From: Spirodela intermedia
Lineage: Eukaryota; Streptophyta; Magnoliopsida; Alismatales; Araceae
Direction: 5' to 3'
DNA: 64,000 bases
Assembly (NCBI GenBank): GCA_902729315.2
Contig: LR746280.1
Span: forward strand, 2,600,501-2,664,500
Shown: one piece after another, positions 10,815 to 22,158 of the stretch
Layout: the number at the start of each line of letters is the position of its first letter
Position numbering within the stretch: the first letter of the stretch is position 1
The notes under the pieces: generated by a model
What the model was told of the DNA's origin: nothing
Seen by the model: the letters and a program-made list of their open reading frames with translations, nothing else
Database searches by the model: none
Program-made: the position numbers and the translations under genes

Positions 10815-12000
10815 TCTCTTACATCTCCACCTTGTCTTCAATGTGGAAGTATGGATAGTGATGTTAGATTGGCTCTATTTGCTTCACATGATTTCAAATG
10901 TGAGGTCTTCTTATTTGATGAAAAATTTCAGTCCATTATCTGAGGAGCACATATCCAAGACAGGTTAGGGTTTAATTTATTAGGTGAGCTCTACATTGAG
11001 TATAATTGGTTGATCCTAACATGTTCTTCAACTATGATACATGAAAGATGAGATGAATTTGAGCAGTTGTTGGTTAGGTACAATTAATACATCACCTTTT
11101 CAGCATATTCCATATTAGATAGGGGTCAAAATAGTATGGTGTTAGCTTCTTGTTAGTCTATGGACTAGTGAGTCATCAATCACGAATTATATGTCTTGAA
11201 TCTTGCATATACTTGGGCCTTTATTTGGGACTAGGACATTACAAAGTGACCCTTTAATTGTGTCTCGCCTCATTTGTATACTTATTTCTCTATGACATCA
11301 AATGATGTTTTTTGGTAGTTGGACTGAATTAGTGTTGAGGGGTCATACCCAAAGACTGTCTTAAACATAACAATATTGATACATAAATGGAATAACGTGT
11401 TGCTCTAATATTTGGTCCACAACTTATTTCTTTCACATCTTAGGCTTATTTGATGTGAAGCAGTGAAAATAAGTTTTTAAATATCGATTAATTAACTCTA
11501 TGTGGCCATCTATTTGAGGATGATAAACAATGCTTTACTTGGGATGCATTCCTTTTGATTTGAAGAGCTATGACTAGAGTTTGTTGATGAAGATCTTGCC
11601 TTAGTCAATCATAATAGATGTAGGAATTTTGTGTAGGTAGACTACATCTTGAACAAATATTTCAACAGATTTCTTAGGCAATGTAAGGATGTTTGAGGGG
11701 AATAAAGTGACTAAACCTACTTAGGTGGTTTGTAACTACCTATATAGAACTAAGTATAAACTTTGGACTTAAATAGTCTCTCAATTTAGTTCATAGTGAT
11801 ATGTTTCTAAGCTTGCTACATAATATTAATGGTTTTAGAAGTGCCACAAATGAAAAAGTAAATTTCTTATTTTGTTGTCATAGTGTGCATTCTTTGACAT
11901 AATTTTGAATAGCTTACTTTATCTATGTCTAATGTACTTTTTGGATGATGCATTTGCACATGTGAAGAAATCTCTTTGAGACTTTCTATTATAATAGCAT
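10815..12000 (-). mobile_element. Ty3/Gypsy relic, integrase to ORF end
   Basis: On the minus strand, from high to low coordinate, integrase landmarks appear in order with many stops: HFIPLKHPY-like sequence (about 11,690), VEIFVQDVVYLHKIPTSI (about 11,630), SIVYHPQIDGHIELINRYLK (about 11,510), then FGYDPSTLIQ (about 11,330) and FHIEDKVEM (about 10,835). These match Gypsy VxDRLSK-HFIPLKH, RLHGxPxSIVSDRD, YHPQTDGQTExVNRxLE and FxLEDKV. A purine tract GGTGGAGA precedes TGTAAGAG at 10,823, a possible 3' LTR start. The element cannot move. Confidence 0.8.
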
Positions 12001-13690
12001 GATACTTGTGCAAAATTTGGGAGATAAAGTAAGAGTTTCATAGTAGTAACAACTTGTCTTTACTCAATGTTATAGTGAATAGTTAGGCTGCTACATGGTT
12101 TGTCCTTTACTACTCACATATGGAGTACTCATTACATTGCATCTCTTTTTTGATTTATTGACTATCAAATAGTTGTGAATTAATAGATTGTCATATTTCT
12201 ACCTCAATTCGAATATAAGAAATTATGTTGGTTGCTTGACTCTTCGATCCAAACTTATATTTGATCTCAAAATCATAGCTAATAATTTTTATTATCTTTG
12301 ATATTTGGGTTGAATTTTTTGTTGTACCAATAAAAAAATTAGATTCTTATGGTTAATAAATAATAAAATATCATATAAATCATGATGCCACTTTAAGATT
12401 GCTAGCACAATTGTGATCAGTTCATTCTCATCTGCATATATACATCAATTTTGTGTGGATAGCACATGGTTGAAGAACGTGATGTGACTCTTCTATTGAG
12501 TGAGCACAATTCTAATTTTATGTTTGGATGTGTTTTCTTTAACTTTGAATGGTTGTGATATGCCATGGTTAAAATATGAAGTAATATCATGGCAAACTTC
12601 AATGCTCAAAATTCATCCTCTATTTTCTCATTCTAGTGGGATGTATTTTTTCAACATTTGAGTGAGTGACCATGAGATGGACTCATATTTTATCATAAAT
12701 TATTGAACATACTAATGAGGCCTCATAAAGCCCAAAGTTCTCTAACATTTGTTGTCTTTTGCAACTATTGTATTGCTGTCTCTTTGCTTTTGTTTGCTTC
12801 TACTCTAGTAGCTAATGCTCAATGTGTCTATTATTTAGTAATTGATTTTCCGTAGAGATACTTCTTTGCATTTACATATAATAGGTGTTCTGTGAGGACT
12901 AATAACACTTAATTTAGGTGGTGTCAATGGGTCTCTTCATTCTTATTTTAGAACAAGATATAATCAAAGAATATAAAGATAACTTTTTGGAGAAAGTTTT
13001 AGAGAAATTAGTTCATCAAAAAGTAGTGTTAATAAGATTGAATGACATTAACCTACTTATATCTTTTTATCATAACATGACTGACTCTATTGACAGCTAC
13101 TTATATAGGGGTGAGCATTTCAATCATTTGTCAGCTCATTAGTTGTATAAGTGGCCAATGGATGTCTTGATCTCATAAAACTTGAGGTCCTAATCTTGAT
13201 TGACAAATCATTTGGTCTAGTGTCCACTAAATATTTGATTATTCCTCTTCAAATTGATAAAGTTAGTCCACTTAGAACAAATGGTCTTGTCATCACATTT
13301 GTATCATTTGGTTCTAACTTTGATATTTCCAATAAGTTTTTTGGCAATCACAACAATGATATTTTGGATATGTTATTAGAATCATAGTAATCTATGGTAT
13401 CTTATTGTCACAAGTTCAAAGAGAGGTTTGAGGTAGATATTGGTCTTCAATTGGCTTCCATATAAATAGAGAAATGGAGGATTAAATATTAACAATCAAT
13501 ACACAATTTATAAACCTACATTCACCTTTCAAAAAAAAATATTTTAGATTTCACTAATCACAACTTGTGATTAAAACTATATGTTGGGATCAGTTATCTC
13601 TTACACCATAGACTTCACAAGTTTATAAAACATTACTAGGCATCTCAATTCTAATAATCCTTACACTTAGGTGAGCATAACACATACTCA
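12001..13690. other. Probable remainder of decayed Gypsy DNA; no gene seen
   Basis: Position and base composition suggest the upstream (reverse transcriptase/Gag) part of the minus-strand Gypsy relic, but I could not align motifs with confidence. Two modest plus-strand open frames at 12,918-13,142 and 13,151-13,387 show no family. Confidence 0.35.
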
Positions 13691-13699
13691 TACCATTAC

Positions 13700-13895
13700 C
13701 AAGTGGTCCATAGGTGTTCACAACACCAATTAACACACCATATGTTTACACTAGAGCTGAGCTTATATATACTCACAAAAGAGTTGAGTGCACCACATGT
13801 GATCATACAAGAATTGAATACACTACATTTGCTTCTACCACAATTGAGCACACCACAAGTGTTCACACAATGACAATTAATATAACATATACAAC
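13700..13895. repeat. Degenerate 30-bp tandem repeat
   Basis: About five to six units follow one another. The clearest three start near 13,775, 13,805 and 13,835, each reading roughly TTGAGTGCACCAC then seven to nine variable bases and CATACAAGA or a variant. Translated in one frame the units give VECTTCDHTR, IEYTTFASTT and IEHTTSVHTM. This is a minisatellite; a real protein repeat is unlikely because the frame closes quickly. Confidence 0.7.
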
Positions 13896-13899
13896 AAAC

Positions 13900-15230
13900 C
13901 TTAATGATTAACACCACAATGCTATAGTTGATGTCATTTAATATTTCATACATTATTCATATATTAACATTATAATTTAAATATATCTAATTAAGGTTTG
14001 TCATTCTTGAAATACTTAAGTTCTTCAATACCAATAATCAAAATCAAGGAGTTGCTTATGCAAATAGACACCTCCACTTTAATGCAATGTTATTAGCTAT
14101 TTATATATCATAAGACTCAAAGCTTTGAACATATTAATAGCTATTTATAGTGCTTTTAATCTTTATTTTGTAAATCATTGTTACATTTGATTTAACATGA
14201 ATGAAGATTTAGGGTGCGAAAACAACAAATAGCTTCTGCAACTTTGAACATTCAATTTGGAGCATTGTATAATACCTTGGATTGAATATATATAATTTCA
14301 TTGTGTTAGATTTTGCGTAGAAGATTCTCTCTTTTGAGAACAAACTTGCCATCATCGTACTTGTTTTCCATCTTTCCAAATTAGGATTAATTTGGGCAAG
14401 TTTCCTAATTGCAGGCAGGTTAATCATAAACTTGTCACAATCAATTGTTTAGTTGACTTTCCTCATCAACACAAATCCTTAACAAATAAGTAATAATCAT
14501 AGAAGTGGAAAAAATAAAGAAATATTATGCATACTTGTGAGTATAGTGATCATATATGAAGAAATACTTTGCTAGACCATATTATATACTAGACGTAGAT
14601 TAAATAAAATAATTTTCATGTTTAACTTATGTCATAACACAATAGATTGTTCTCATACCTTTTTGCCTTTATAGTCATATTCATATCCTAGGTTCTTTTA
14701 TGTCATATTGGATTGGTTCTATTTTAGTGGATTTTGGTTAACTAGATCCCACTCAATTATTTTGTGGTCATGAGTAAATAATTGTATTTATTTATATTTA
14801 ACATAAATCAATTCATAGATTATATTCCATTCTCTCTCCTTTGCTTTACTAATGGTTGATAACTTGGGCTTCCTCAATATGGTATTGAGGCCACCTTGGT
14901 GTGATTGTTTTGACTAATCCTCTTTGATTTTTGGAGTATTCCCCTTGGCTACATGATTTTCTTTTGTGAACATTTTTTTGCTAACTAGATTTTACCCTAG
15001 TGTATAATATTTTCCTAGTCTAAAGTTTTTTTTTGGAGATTTACATCGTGTGTCTATGGACTCTACACCACAAAAATAGCTACCATTGGCCTGACTTACT
15101 TCTCCTCTTGTGTTTGGAGGCAAGAGAACAATGATAACCATCTTGGGAATCGAAATGCTTATTATTGACTCAAATCAACCTATTTTTTTCTCTATTTTGG
15201 CTCATCTCTCTATATTGAAGGTGAGAGCAC
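13900..15230. other. AT-rich intergenic stretch
   Basis: Nothing recognisable apart from low-complexity AT-rich sequence. It probably consists of retroelement debris. Confidence 0.35.
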
Positions 15231-15649
15231 AATAATATGTATCCAAAGTCATTGAAATGGCACTAACATCTTCACACTCATTAGAGTCTTGTCAAGTTGT
15301 TTTAATGAGGGGAAACTACATGACTTATTATAATTGGTACATGAATCAACATGTCTAATATAGAGATATTATTGTGCTCTCCGGCGGCTGCCACTTGATG
15401 GAGAAGGGCTGGATAGAGGTGGGGCTGCCACTTGATGTCATATTTCTCTATTTTAGAGTGGTGTGACTCAAAAAGTCAATGTGACTTATTTATTTCCTCC
15501 AACATTCAAAAACTTTAGAAAAAAATAGGAATGCCTTTTTCAAAAAATATGACAAAACCAAGGTTTATTAGGTAATGAAAAAGATAATGACCTTAGTATA
15601 TGGGATTAAGATTTTTAGAGGATATGTAAATGAGTTAAATCTTTATGAA

Positions 15650-16960
15650 ATTAGGATTGACAACACAACATAAGGATATAATGTATAAATGGTAACTAAA
15701 GGGTACACTCAAGCTTATAAATAAGATTACTTAGAAATGAATAATTGTCCTAGTTACAAGATAAATATATTTATAATCTTACTGTCATTAATAACAAATT
15801 TTAGTTGGGATGCCCAACAATTTGATGTAAAAAATATATTTTTATTTGAAGAACTAAATGAAGAGATATATAGATCATGTGGATACAAAAGGAATCCAAA
15901 TGATAATGTGATGTTTAAGTTGAAGAAGACTTTATATTGGCTTAAATAGTCACCTAAAGCTTGGTTTGATATGATCATATTTTATTTTTTAAGCAATGAT
16001 TGTTGAGAAGAACTACAACCCTTTTAATATATGTGGAAAACATAATAGTGATAGATAATGATAATAGTGAAAATGAACACTCATGTAGTTAGCTACTAAA
16101 AGAGTTTCACATTAAGATGTTAGAAAAATTGAGATATTTTCTTGACATTGAAGATATATACTCAAAATATGGCATACTTATATTACAATAAGCATTTGTC
16201 ATAGATTTATTAAAGGATATAGAAAAATTGAAGTATAAACTCACAAGTACTTCTAATGATTTGAATCATAAACTCAATAATATAGAGAAACATAATAGAT
16301 TGAAAAATATATCATCATCTTGTAAGAAAATTAATTTCTTTCTCACACTAGACTAGACATTAAAGAATCAATTAGGGTCAAACAATTCATACATAATCCA
16401 AAGAAAGCTCATATTTTGGTCACTAATATAGTATTGTAATTTGTAAAAGAGATGCTTAGAAGGGGTATCTTATTTAAGAGAAATATAAATAAAGATATTG
16501 AAGTTTACACTAATGTTAATCATGTAGGCCTAACTGTTAATTGATGAGCAACCTCAAACTATTATCCTTTTTTGGGCAACAATTTTATCACTTGATACAA
16601 CAAGAAATAGCAAATGGTTGCAAGATCGGGTATTGAATTTGAGTTCTAAGCAATCATTCAAAGCATATTGTGAGCAACATATTAAAAGATATGTAAATCA
16701 TCCTACTACATTATACTGTAATAATAAATCAAGCATAAATATAAGTTTCAATTTAATATAGTATGACTTGACAAAGTATGTTGAGATAGATTAACACTTC
16801 ATCAATAAAAAGGTTAGAAAGGTGCATCATTTATATTCCGTGTTTGAACTTATGATCACCTAGTGGATGTACTTTCTAAGAGATTAAGCAATCTTACATT
16901 TCAAACACTCATATTCAAGATGAAATTGGGTAGCATCCACTCACTAACTTGAGAGAGAAT
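15650..16960 (+). mobile_element. Ty1/Copia relic: reverse transcriptase and RNase H
   Basis: Broken frames on the plus strand read, in order, MVTKGYTQAY (about 15,700), WDAQQFDVKNIFLFEELNEE (about 15,810), KLKKTLYWLK then SPKAWFD (about 15,920), LRYFLDIEDIYSKYGIL (about 16,130), a GYTDADWAG-like segment (about 16,510) and TTLYCNNKSSINI (about 16,710). YDLTKYVEID-HFI follows (about 16,770), then LGSIHS (about 16,930). These match Copia reverse transcriptase (DVKNAFLHGDL, LKKALYGLKQSPRAWF, LKYFLGIEV) and RNase H (LYCDNKSAI, DRTKHVEIDRHFI). Many stops show it is dead. Weak Gag-like sequence occurs near 15,300, so the middle of the element seems deleted. Confidence 0.85.
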
Positions 16961-17150
16961 GACAAAACACTTTATAATACTATCATACCTTCATGTATGT
17001 ACAAGTTTATTCATATCATAGTTTTTTTATATTATATTTGGTTCTGTTCAAAGGATGCATGTTTCATTGTTTGAGGCACTTATAAATAGTTGTATCCATT
17101 TACACAGTATTAATCAATTAATTATCTCGGTAACAAAAGCTATAGGAGGC
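16961..17150 (+). repeat. Possible 3' LTR remnant of the Copia relic
   Basis: A purine stretch (GAGAGAGAATGA) follows the end of the RNase H frame. A TATA-like TATAAATAG lies near 17,082, and the ATTAATCAATTAA further on resembles the end of many Copia LTRs. No paired LTR was found, so the boundaries are uncertain. Confidence 0.4.
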
Positions 17151-17365
17151 TGTATTGGCGAGATCCAATGGTGAACTGCTGCCCAAAAGAAAAGTCGCCT
17201 AGAAGTCTGATGACCTTTTTTGTCATTCTGTGACTTTGGGGTGTAACAACTCTCTCTGGCAACTGAAAACCTAAGACTTCTATAAAACTTATGAACATCT
17301 ATGTCCTTAAAAAGTCAATTGTAGTTGTTGATGGATGCCTTCAGTCTCAATGGTGTGGCTGCTGG

Positions 17366-17393
<28 letters not shown>
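17366..17393. repeat. (TC)n microsatellite
   Basis: About 14 TC units in intergenic sequence. Confidence 0.95.
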
Positions 17394-17396
<3 letters not shown>

Positions 17397-17947
17397 CTTC
17401 CCCTCTCTCTATCAAGGATAGATGCATTTAACTTTGCATATTGAAACATCTATTCTCTAATGAACTTATCTCATCCCTCTACCTTGGTGTAATTTCACAG
17501 AATTTGATCTTAAGGAAGCCACTAAACCCAGTGGATATACTTTAGTTTTTTAATGAATTTCAGTTGATTTCTATTACTTGTGAAAATAATTACGTGATCT
17601 ATGGTTCATTGACTTATGACCATCTGAGTCGGAACCTTTTCGATACCCTCTTGAAGATTCATGCGAGAGTCAGATTCTCTTTCCAAGGCTGTGCCATATT
17701 AGATGGAGGTGACAGTCAAAGGTGCCCTGATTCTCCGTGTCCATTAATTTGTGGGAGCGTTGAAGCTTTTGTGCATCGTGCTCAACCTCTTTTGGACCTA
17801 TCTTCCAGGACCACACTTAGCGTAAATTCTAAACGATCTGATTTTCCATGTGCTTGAACTCGTTTGACATTAATACTGTAGTTTGGGAGCTTATCAATAT
17901 ATTTTATTTTATTCCACTTAGCATTCACTGATGCAGCGGCAGCCAAT

Positions 17948-18014
<67 letters not shown>

Positions 18015-19200
18015 ATCGTTATCATCCCTTGCCTTCCTCCATTATTCCACATGACTATCTCCCTCTATTCTCTCCCTCTTTCAATATCATTGCCCATAGA
18101 ATTATCGACATATCAAGAAGGGTCTTAGCACATTTCCAGTCGGGCTTGGACCACTTGAAGGGATGGTCCCGGCGCAAAGGCCCAAAAATTAATTTCATAA
18201 GTGCGCATATTTGGCCACATTGTTTGAGAATGTCAATTGGACGGGCCTGGGCCGAACCTAACCAAACCTAAAGCCGAGCCTAGAGATCCTGGTGCTCGGA
18301 CTTCGATTGGATTCAAAATGTGGGCCGAAGTTTTACCTTGGTCAGTGTCTGTGGTGACAAAGCTCAACCTAGTGTTGACCGGGATAGGCCGAGCATTGAC
18401 ATAATCTTGATCTGTGAACATGGATACACCACCTCCCTCTCGCCGCAGTCCAAGATCTGTAGTTCGTTCTCCAGAAGAGTGTATTTCTTCTGGTTGATTT
18501 CTGTTCTTCTCAGATAAACTGTTTTGCTTCATAAAACCTGACTATTTGGGACATTTCTGAATACATTCAGAAACTTTGGTTTTTTCTTCCAAGTATTTAA
18601 GCTTTTCGCGCTTTTGTATACAAATTTCGGGGCCTTTTTTGGGGCCTATAAGGAAGAATATAAGATTTCCCGCATTTTTTCAATATCTTCTTGAAGGCAT
18701 TTCTTTTCTGGAATGCATCTCCATTCCACCGTGTTTAGTCAATTCGAGGTAGATAAAAACACGTAATTTGGCATCAAATCATGCTATTTTTGGGTGGAAC
18801 ATGTGGCTGCCGTGGTCTTTCTGGATTCGGTCGGCCGATTTCATCCCTCATATGCGATAGTTTGGGAGGTCGGTGGAAGCTACTGATCAACCTCTTCCGT
18901 TCCATGAATGTAGGAGGAAATAGTGGGCGGCGGAGGATCAGGAAGATTCGTTCTATCATCACCGCGCCCTACACATCCTGCGGCCATTTGCTGGTGTCCA
19001 CGTGAGAGTTGACTCAACGATTCGTCATCTTCCACTGGTCGCCGTCGCAGTGGGGAAACCCGGAGGGACAGCTCTCCGTTGTGGCCAGCCCGCTGGCCAT
19101 AGATTGCCGTTGAGCTCCCCATTAATTCCCCCGGTGGAGTAAACGCTCTCCCTCTCTTCTCTTTCTCTCTCCCTAAGTAAATATCTATCACTCCCTCTCT
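17394..19200. other. Upstream region of the permease gene
   Basis: Apart from the compound microsatellite, no gene is recognisable. Short open frames lack motifs. The last few hundred bases become pyrimidine-rich and are probably promoter sequence of the permease gene's upstream first exon. Confidence 0.4.
17950..18012. repeat. Compound (CT)n(CA)n microsatellite
   Basis: About 14 CT units change directly into about 17 CA units. The alternating CA stretch can adopt left-handed DNA in principle. It lies in intergenic sequence about 1.3 kb before the permease gene. Confidence 0.95.
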
Positions 19201-19204
19201 CTCT

Positions 19205-19320
19205 CAATATATATATATATACAAATGTATAGAAATATCTCTCTCTTTCCCTCTATCGTTTTTTCTTTCTTTTTTTCTCTCTCTACCATCTACCTATCTC
19301 TCTTAGTGCTGCTGCCGACA
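19205..19320 (+). promoter_or_regulatory. TATA-like element and CT-rich leader of permease first exon A
   Basis: An AT-alternating TATATATATAC run at 19,207-19,222 lies about 100 bp before ATG 19,321, with a CT-rich leader between. The layout suits a core promoter. Start-site data would be needed to confirm it. Confidence 0.5.
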
Positions 19321-20268
19321 ATGGACGTTCTGCGGAGGAGAGAAATAGGGGGAGGGGTGGGGAGAGAGAGAGAGGCAGGCCCGTACTTCCTCCTCGAGGG
19401 GGAGGGGGGATCCTCGGAGGCGCCGGGTTTAAACAGTGGCGGCGACGGCGACAGCTCCCGCCTGGGCCAGCTCGGATACAAGCAGGAGCTCGGTCTCAGA
19501 CTCTCGTAAGTCTCCCCCCCTCCCCCCTCATGTCCTCAATGCCCGCCGATCTTCTCCACCATTTCACTGAAATCCAGGCTGAAATCAAGCAGGAGTTGAT
19601 CGACCTCCCTACCCATTCACCATCATCCTCGTTGTTTCTCCTGATAATAAGCATGATCCAATTAACGGGTAATAAGCTGGAATTATAGCGCAAAACAGCC
19701 ACCCCACACCGACCGGTGATGAGGATTTCGATTGAACACTTGAACAAACTCGGCTAATTCGTTTATCGGGCTTCCGACGATTTCCGGTAAATTTTTTTAT
19801 GGTGGATCATCATCAGGGATCGCACTTGAAACGTCGATATCTCACTATTTGCATGCGGGGCATTTGACTTTTTCTCACCGCAACGGAGATTCACTCTCGC
19901 TTATATCCGATCGATTCTGACTTTTTTATCGCTGGGTCAACCCCACCCACCTCTCTTTTCTTCCGATAATCAGCCATCTTCATCCTGGCCTTGCCCCACA
20001 GGGCCATCTCCAACTTTGCAGTCACCTTCACCGCCGTCTCCGTGCTCACCGGGATCACCACCACGTTCGGCACCGGGCTGGAATTCGGAGGTCCGTTGAC
20101 CATGGTCTACGGTCCCAGCAGACCGGTCGTCGGCCTCTTCACGCTCTTGGTCGGCTCCTCCATGGCGGAGATCTGCTCCTCCTATCCGACCTCCGGCGGT
20201 CTGTACTACTGGAGCGCCAAGCTCTGCGGCAATGAGTGGAGCTCCTTTGCGTCCTGGATCACCCGATG
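19321..20268 (+). CDS. BAT1-type amino acid permease, upstream copy of exons 1-2
   Basis: Exon A1 is 19,321-19,505 and A2 is 20,002-20,268, with donor GTAAGT and acceptor CCACAG. They encode an N-terminal tail, LGQLGYKQELGLRLS, then ISNFAVTFTAVSVLTGITTT, GGPLTMVYG and AEICSSYPTSGGLYYWSAK. This is the first part of an APC-superfamily permease (TM1-TM3). Frame and splice signals are intact. A2 ends at ACCCGATG|GTAACA in the same phase as the downstream copy's exon 2. No later exons follow before the second copy at 22,159. Relative to that copy there are two extra residues after MVYG. Either these are alternative first exons of the gene at 22,159-26,425, or a truncated tandem duplicate. Confidence 0.85.
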
Positions 20269-22071
20269 GTAACAAGTCAACCACTTCCTAATGACCATGT
20301 AATTATTAATTCTGATATTTCATTCATTTATTTCTCTATTTTATGGATTTATCTATTTGTGGGTATCAAGTTGATCAGTGAAAAAAAATAGTGCAGATTA
20401 GAGCTGAACTTGTAACGATCATTCTTATGATCATTACGATTTGTGGAGATTTAGTCTAGTGTTTGACTCAAAAATCCTTGGAAGCCCTGTTGGATTAGAC
20501 CTGCACAGTTTGACTTTTGTGACACTTTGTGCTGCTGGGATTGACATTCCTTGACAAAAATAAAAACCAATAAGAAAAACATATTCTTATCCATTATAAG
20601 AAAATGCTTTCAAAGAGCTGAGCTGACAGAAAAGTTTCTAAGATTATGAGCTTAACATTAATTGGCTCATCATGTTTGAAATATAATATTTTCTCTGTCA
20701 AAGAAGGGAATGGAGCTGCCGTTGACCCTTATTATCTCATTACCTTCATTTGAAGAAAAAAATTGAAAAAAATGACACGTACCCATGAAATTTTATGAGA
20801 TTATAAACTTAATCTCAACACATATGATTCCAAAACTTGATGGTGGTTCAAAATTCTGCTTGGGGATATGACATTATACTCATGATGTTGACAACCCTCA
20901 CATGTTGCATAATAATTATTAAAAGACATGTCTTTCTTGATGGTTGGGTTAGTTGACAGTAAGATAGTTTAACTCAGATTTTAATTATTTTGAGGTGATT
21001 CTTAGCCAATAATCCAGCTTGATCGATCAAGATGGAGCATTTGAGTCAGTTAATTCTATCCGAACTTAGAGTCTAAAACCAGGAAGATCTATGTTTATGG
21101 ATATTCTTTGCATACCCCTTTTTAAGCACAATTACACATTAGTCCTATTAGAATCACAGATTAGATATCTTGGTTCGATTTCACTCGTTTCAGGGAATAC
21201 AGCTTCGTAGGTTAGTTTTTTTTAGATGGGGTGGGGCTTTTAGTACGTGAATCTCATTGGAAATAAATCCCACTGAAGGATTGAAATAGAAATATATTTT
21301 CACGAAGGGCAAGTTTCAATTATCTTCTAAGACGGGAACTGCACATAAAATCTGGTTTCTATTGTCAATGCGGGGACCACCTGAAAAAGCTGCAGACATA
21401 GGATCCACTTTTCTTGGCCCATAATTAATCCCACTTGGGACTTGCGCAATATTGTTTATAAAACCCTTGAACTTTAAGAATTTGAATATTACCCATCCAG
21501 CTGTATGAAGTTGAGAGTATATATAGAAAAATGTTTTACCCACGTTGTTTTTTGAAATAATCTATGCGTTCGTTGGTGGGAGCGACAATGGGCCCCTCCA
21601 GGCGGGGGGGGGGGGGGATCGCCGCCATTAAAATGGTTGGGCCCTCCAGCTCTCTCTCGACCTTCCAGAGGTTAATGGAGTAAAAGATGGATCTTGGACA
21701 TCTCCTCCGGCCGGCGAGAAGGCCCGCCGTTGATGGCCGAGGACGAGGAAGAAGAAAAAAAGAGGATCTGGGGCTTGCCTTTTCGTCAGAAATCGACGGC
21801 GGTGCGAGGGATCCGTTTCTGAACGGCGAAAAATTCCTCCGAAGATCCCCTCCGATCTGTCGACCAAGATCCGTTTCTTTATGTTGGTTGGTCTTCAATT
21901 CGGGAAAAAAAAAAGAGATGGTGGGGAGAAATCTAGTCTGGGACAGGACAACTTTTATTAATAGCAGATAGGGATAGAGAAGAGAGAGAGAGAGAGAGGA
22001 GAGCAGCTCACCCCGGGTCAACGGAGCCTTAGTGCTCTGGGAGTGGACGATGGAACTCCAATTAATACTCG
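20269..22071 (+). other. Spacer between the two permease first-exon sets
   Basis: No permease exon 3 or later is present here. The last part (about 21,500-22,150) is GC-richer and includes a TATATATAG-like element near 21,520, a run of 14 G at about 21,604-21,617 and a (GA)n tract near 21,977-21,998. It probably holds the promoter for the second first exon. Confidence 0.5.
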
Positions 22072-22158
22072 TTGCATGAACGAACCAATTGCACTTCTGC
22101 TCGAGCGGAGAGAGAAAGGTTGTTCCTTCTCCTTCGCCCTTCTGCGAACTGCTTGCAG

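Noticed and set aside
13450-13605. CTCTTACA-ending segment considered as the 5' LTR of the 10.8-12 kb Gypsy relic
   Set aside because: Apart from the terminal CTCTTACA it shows no similarity to the segment 10,570-10,823.
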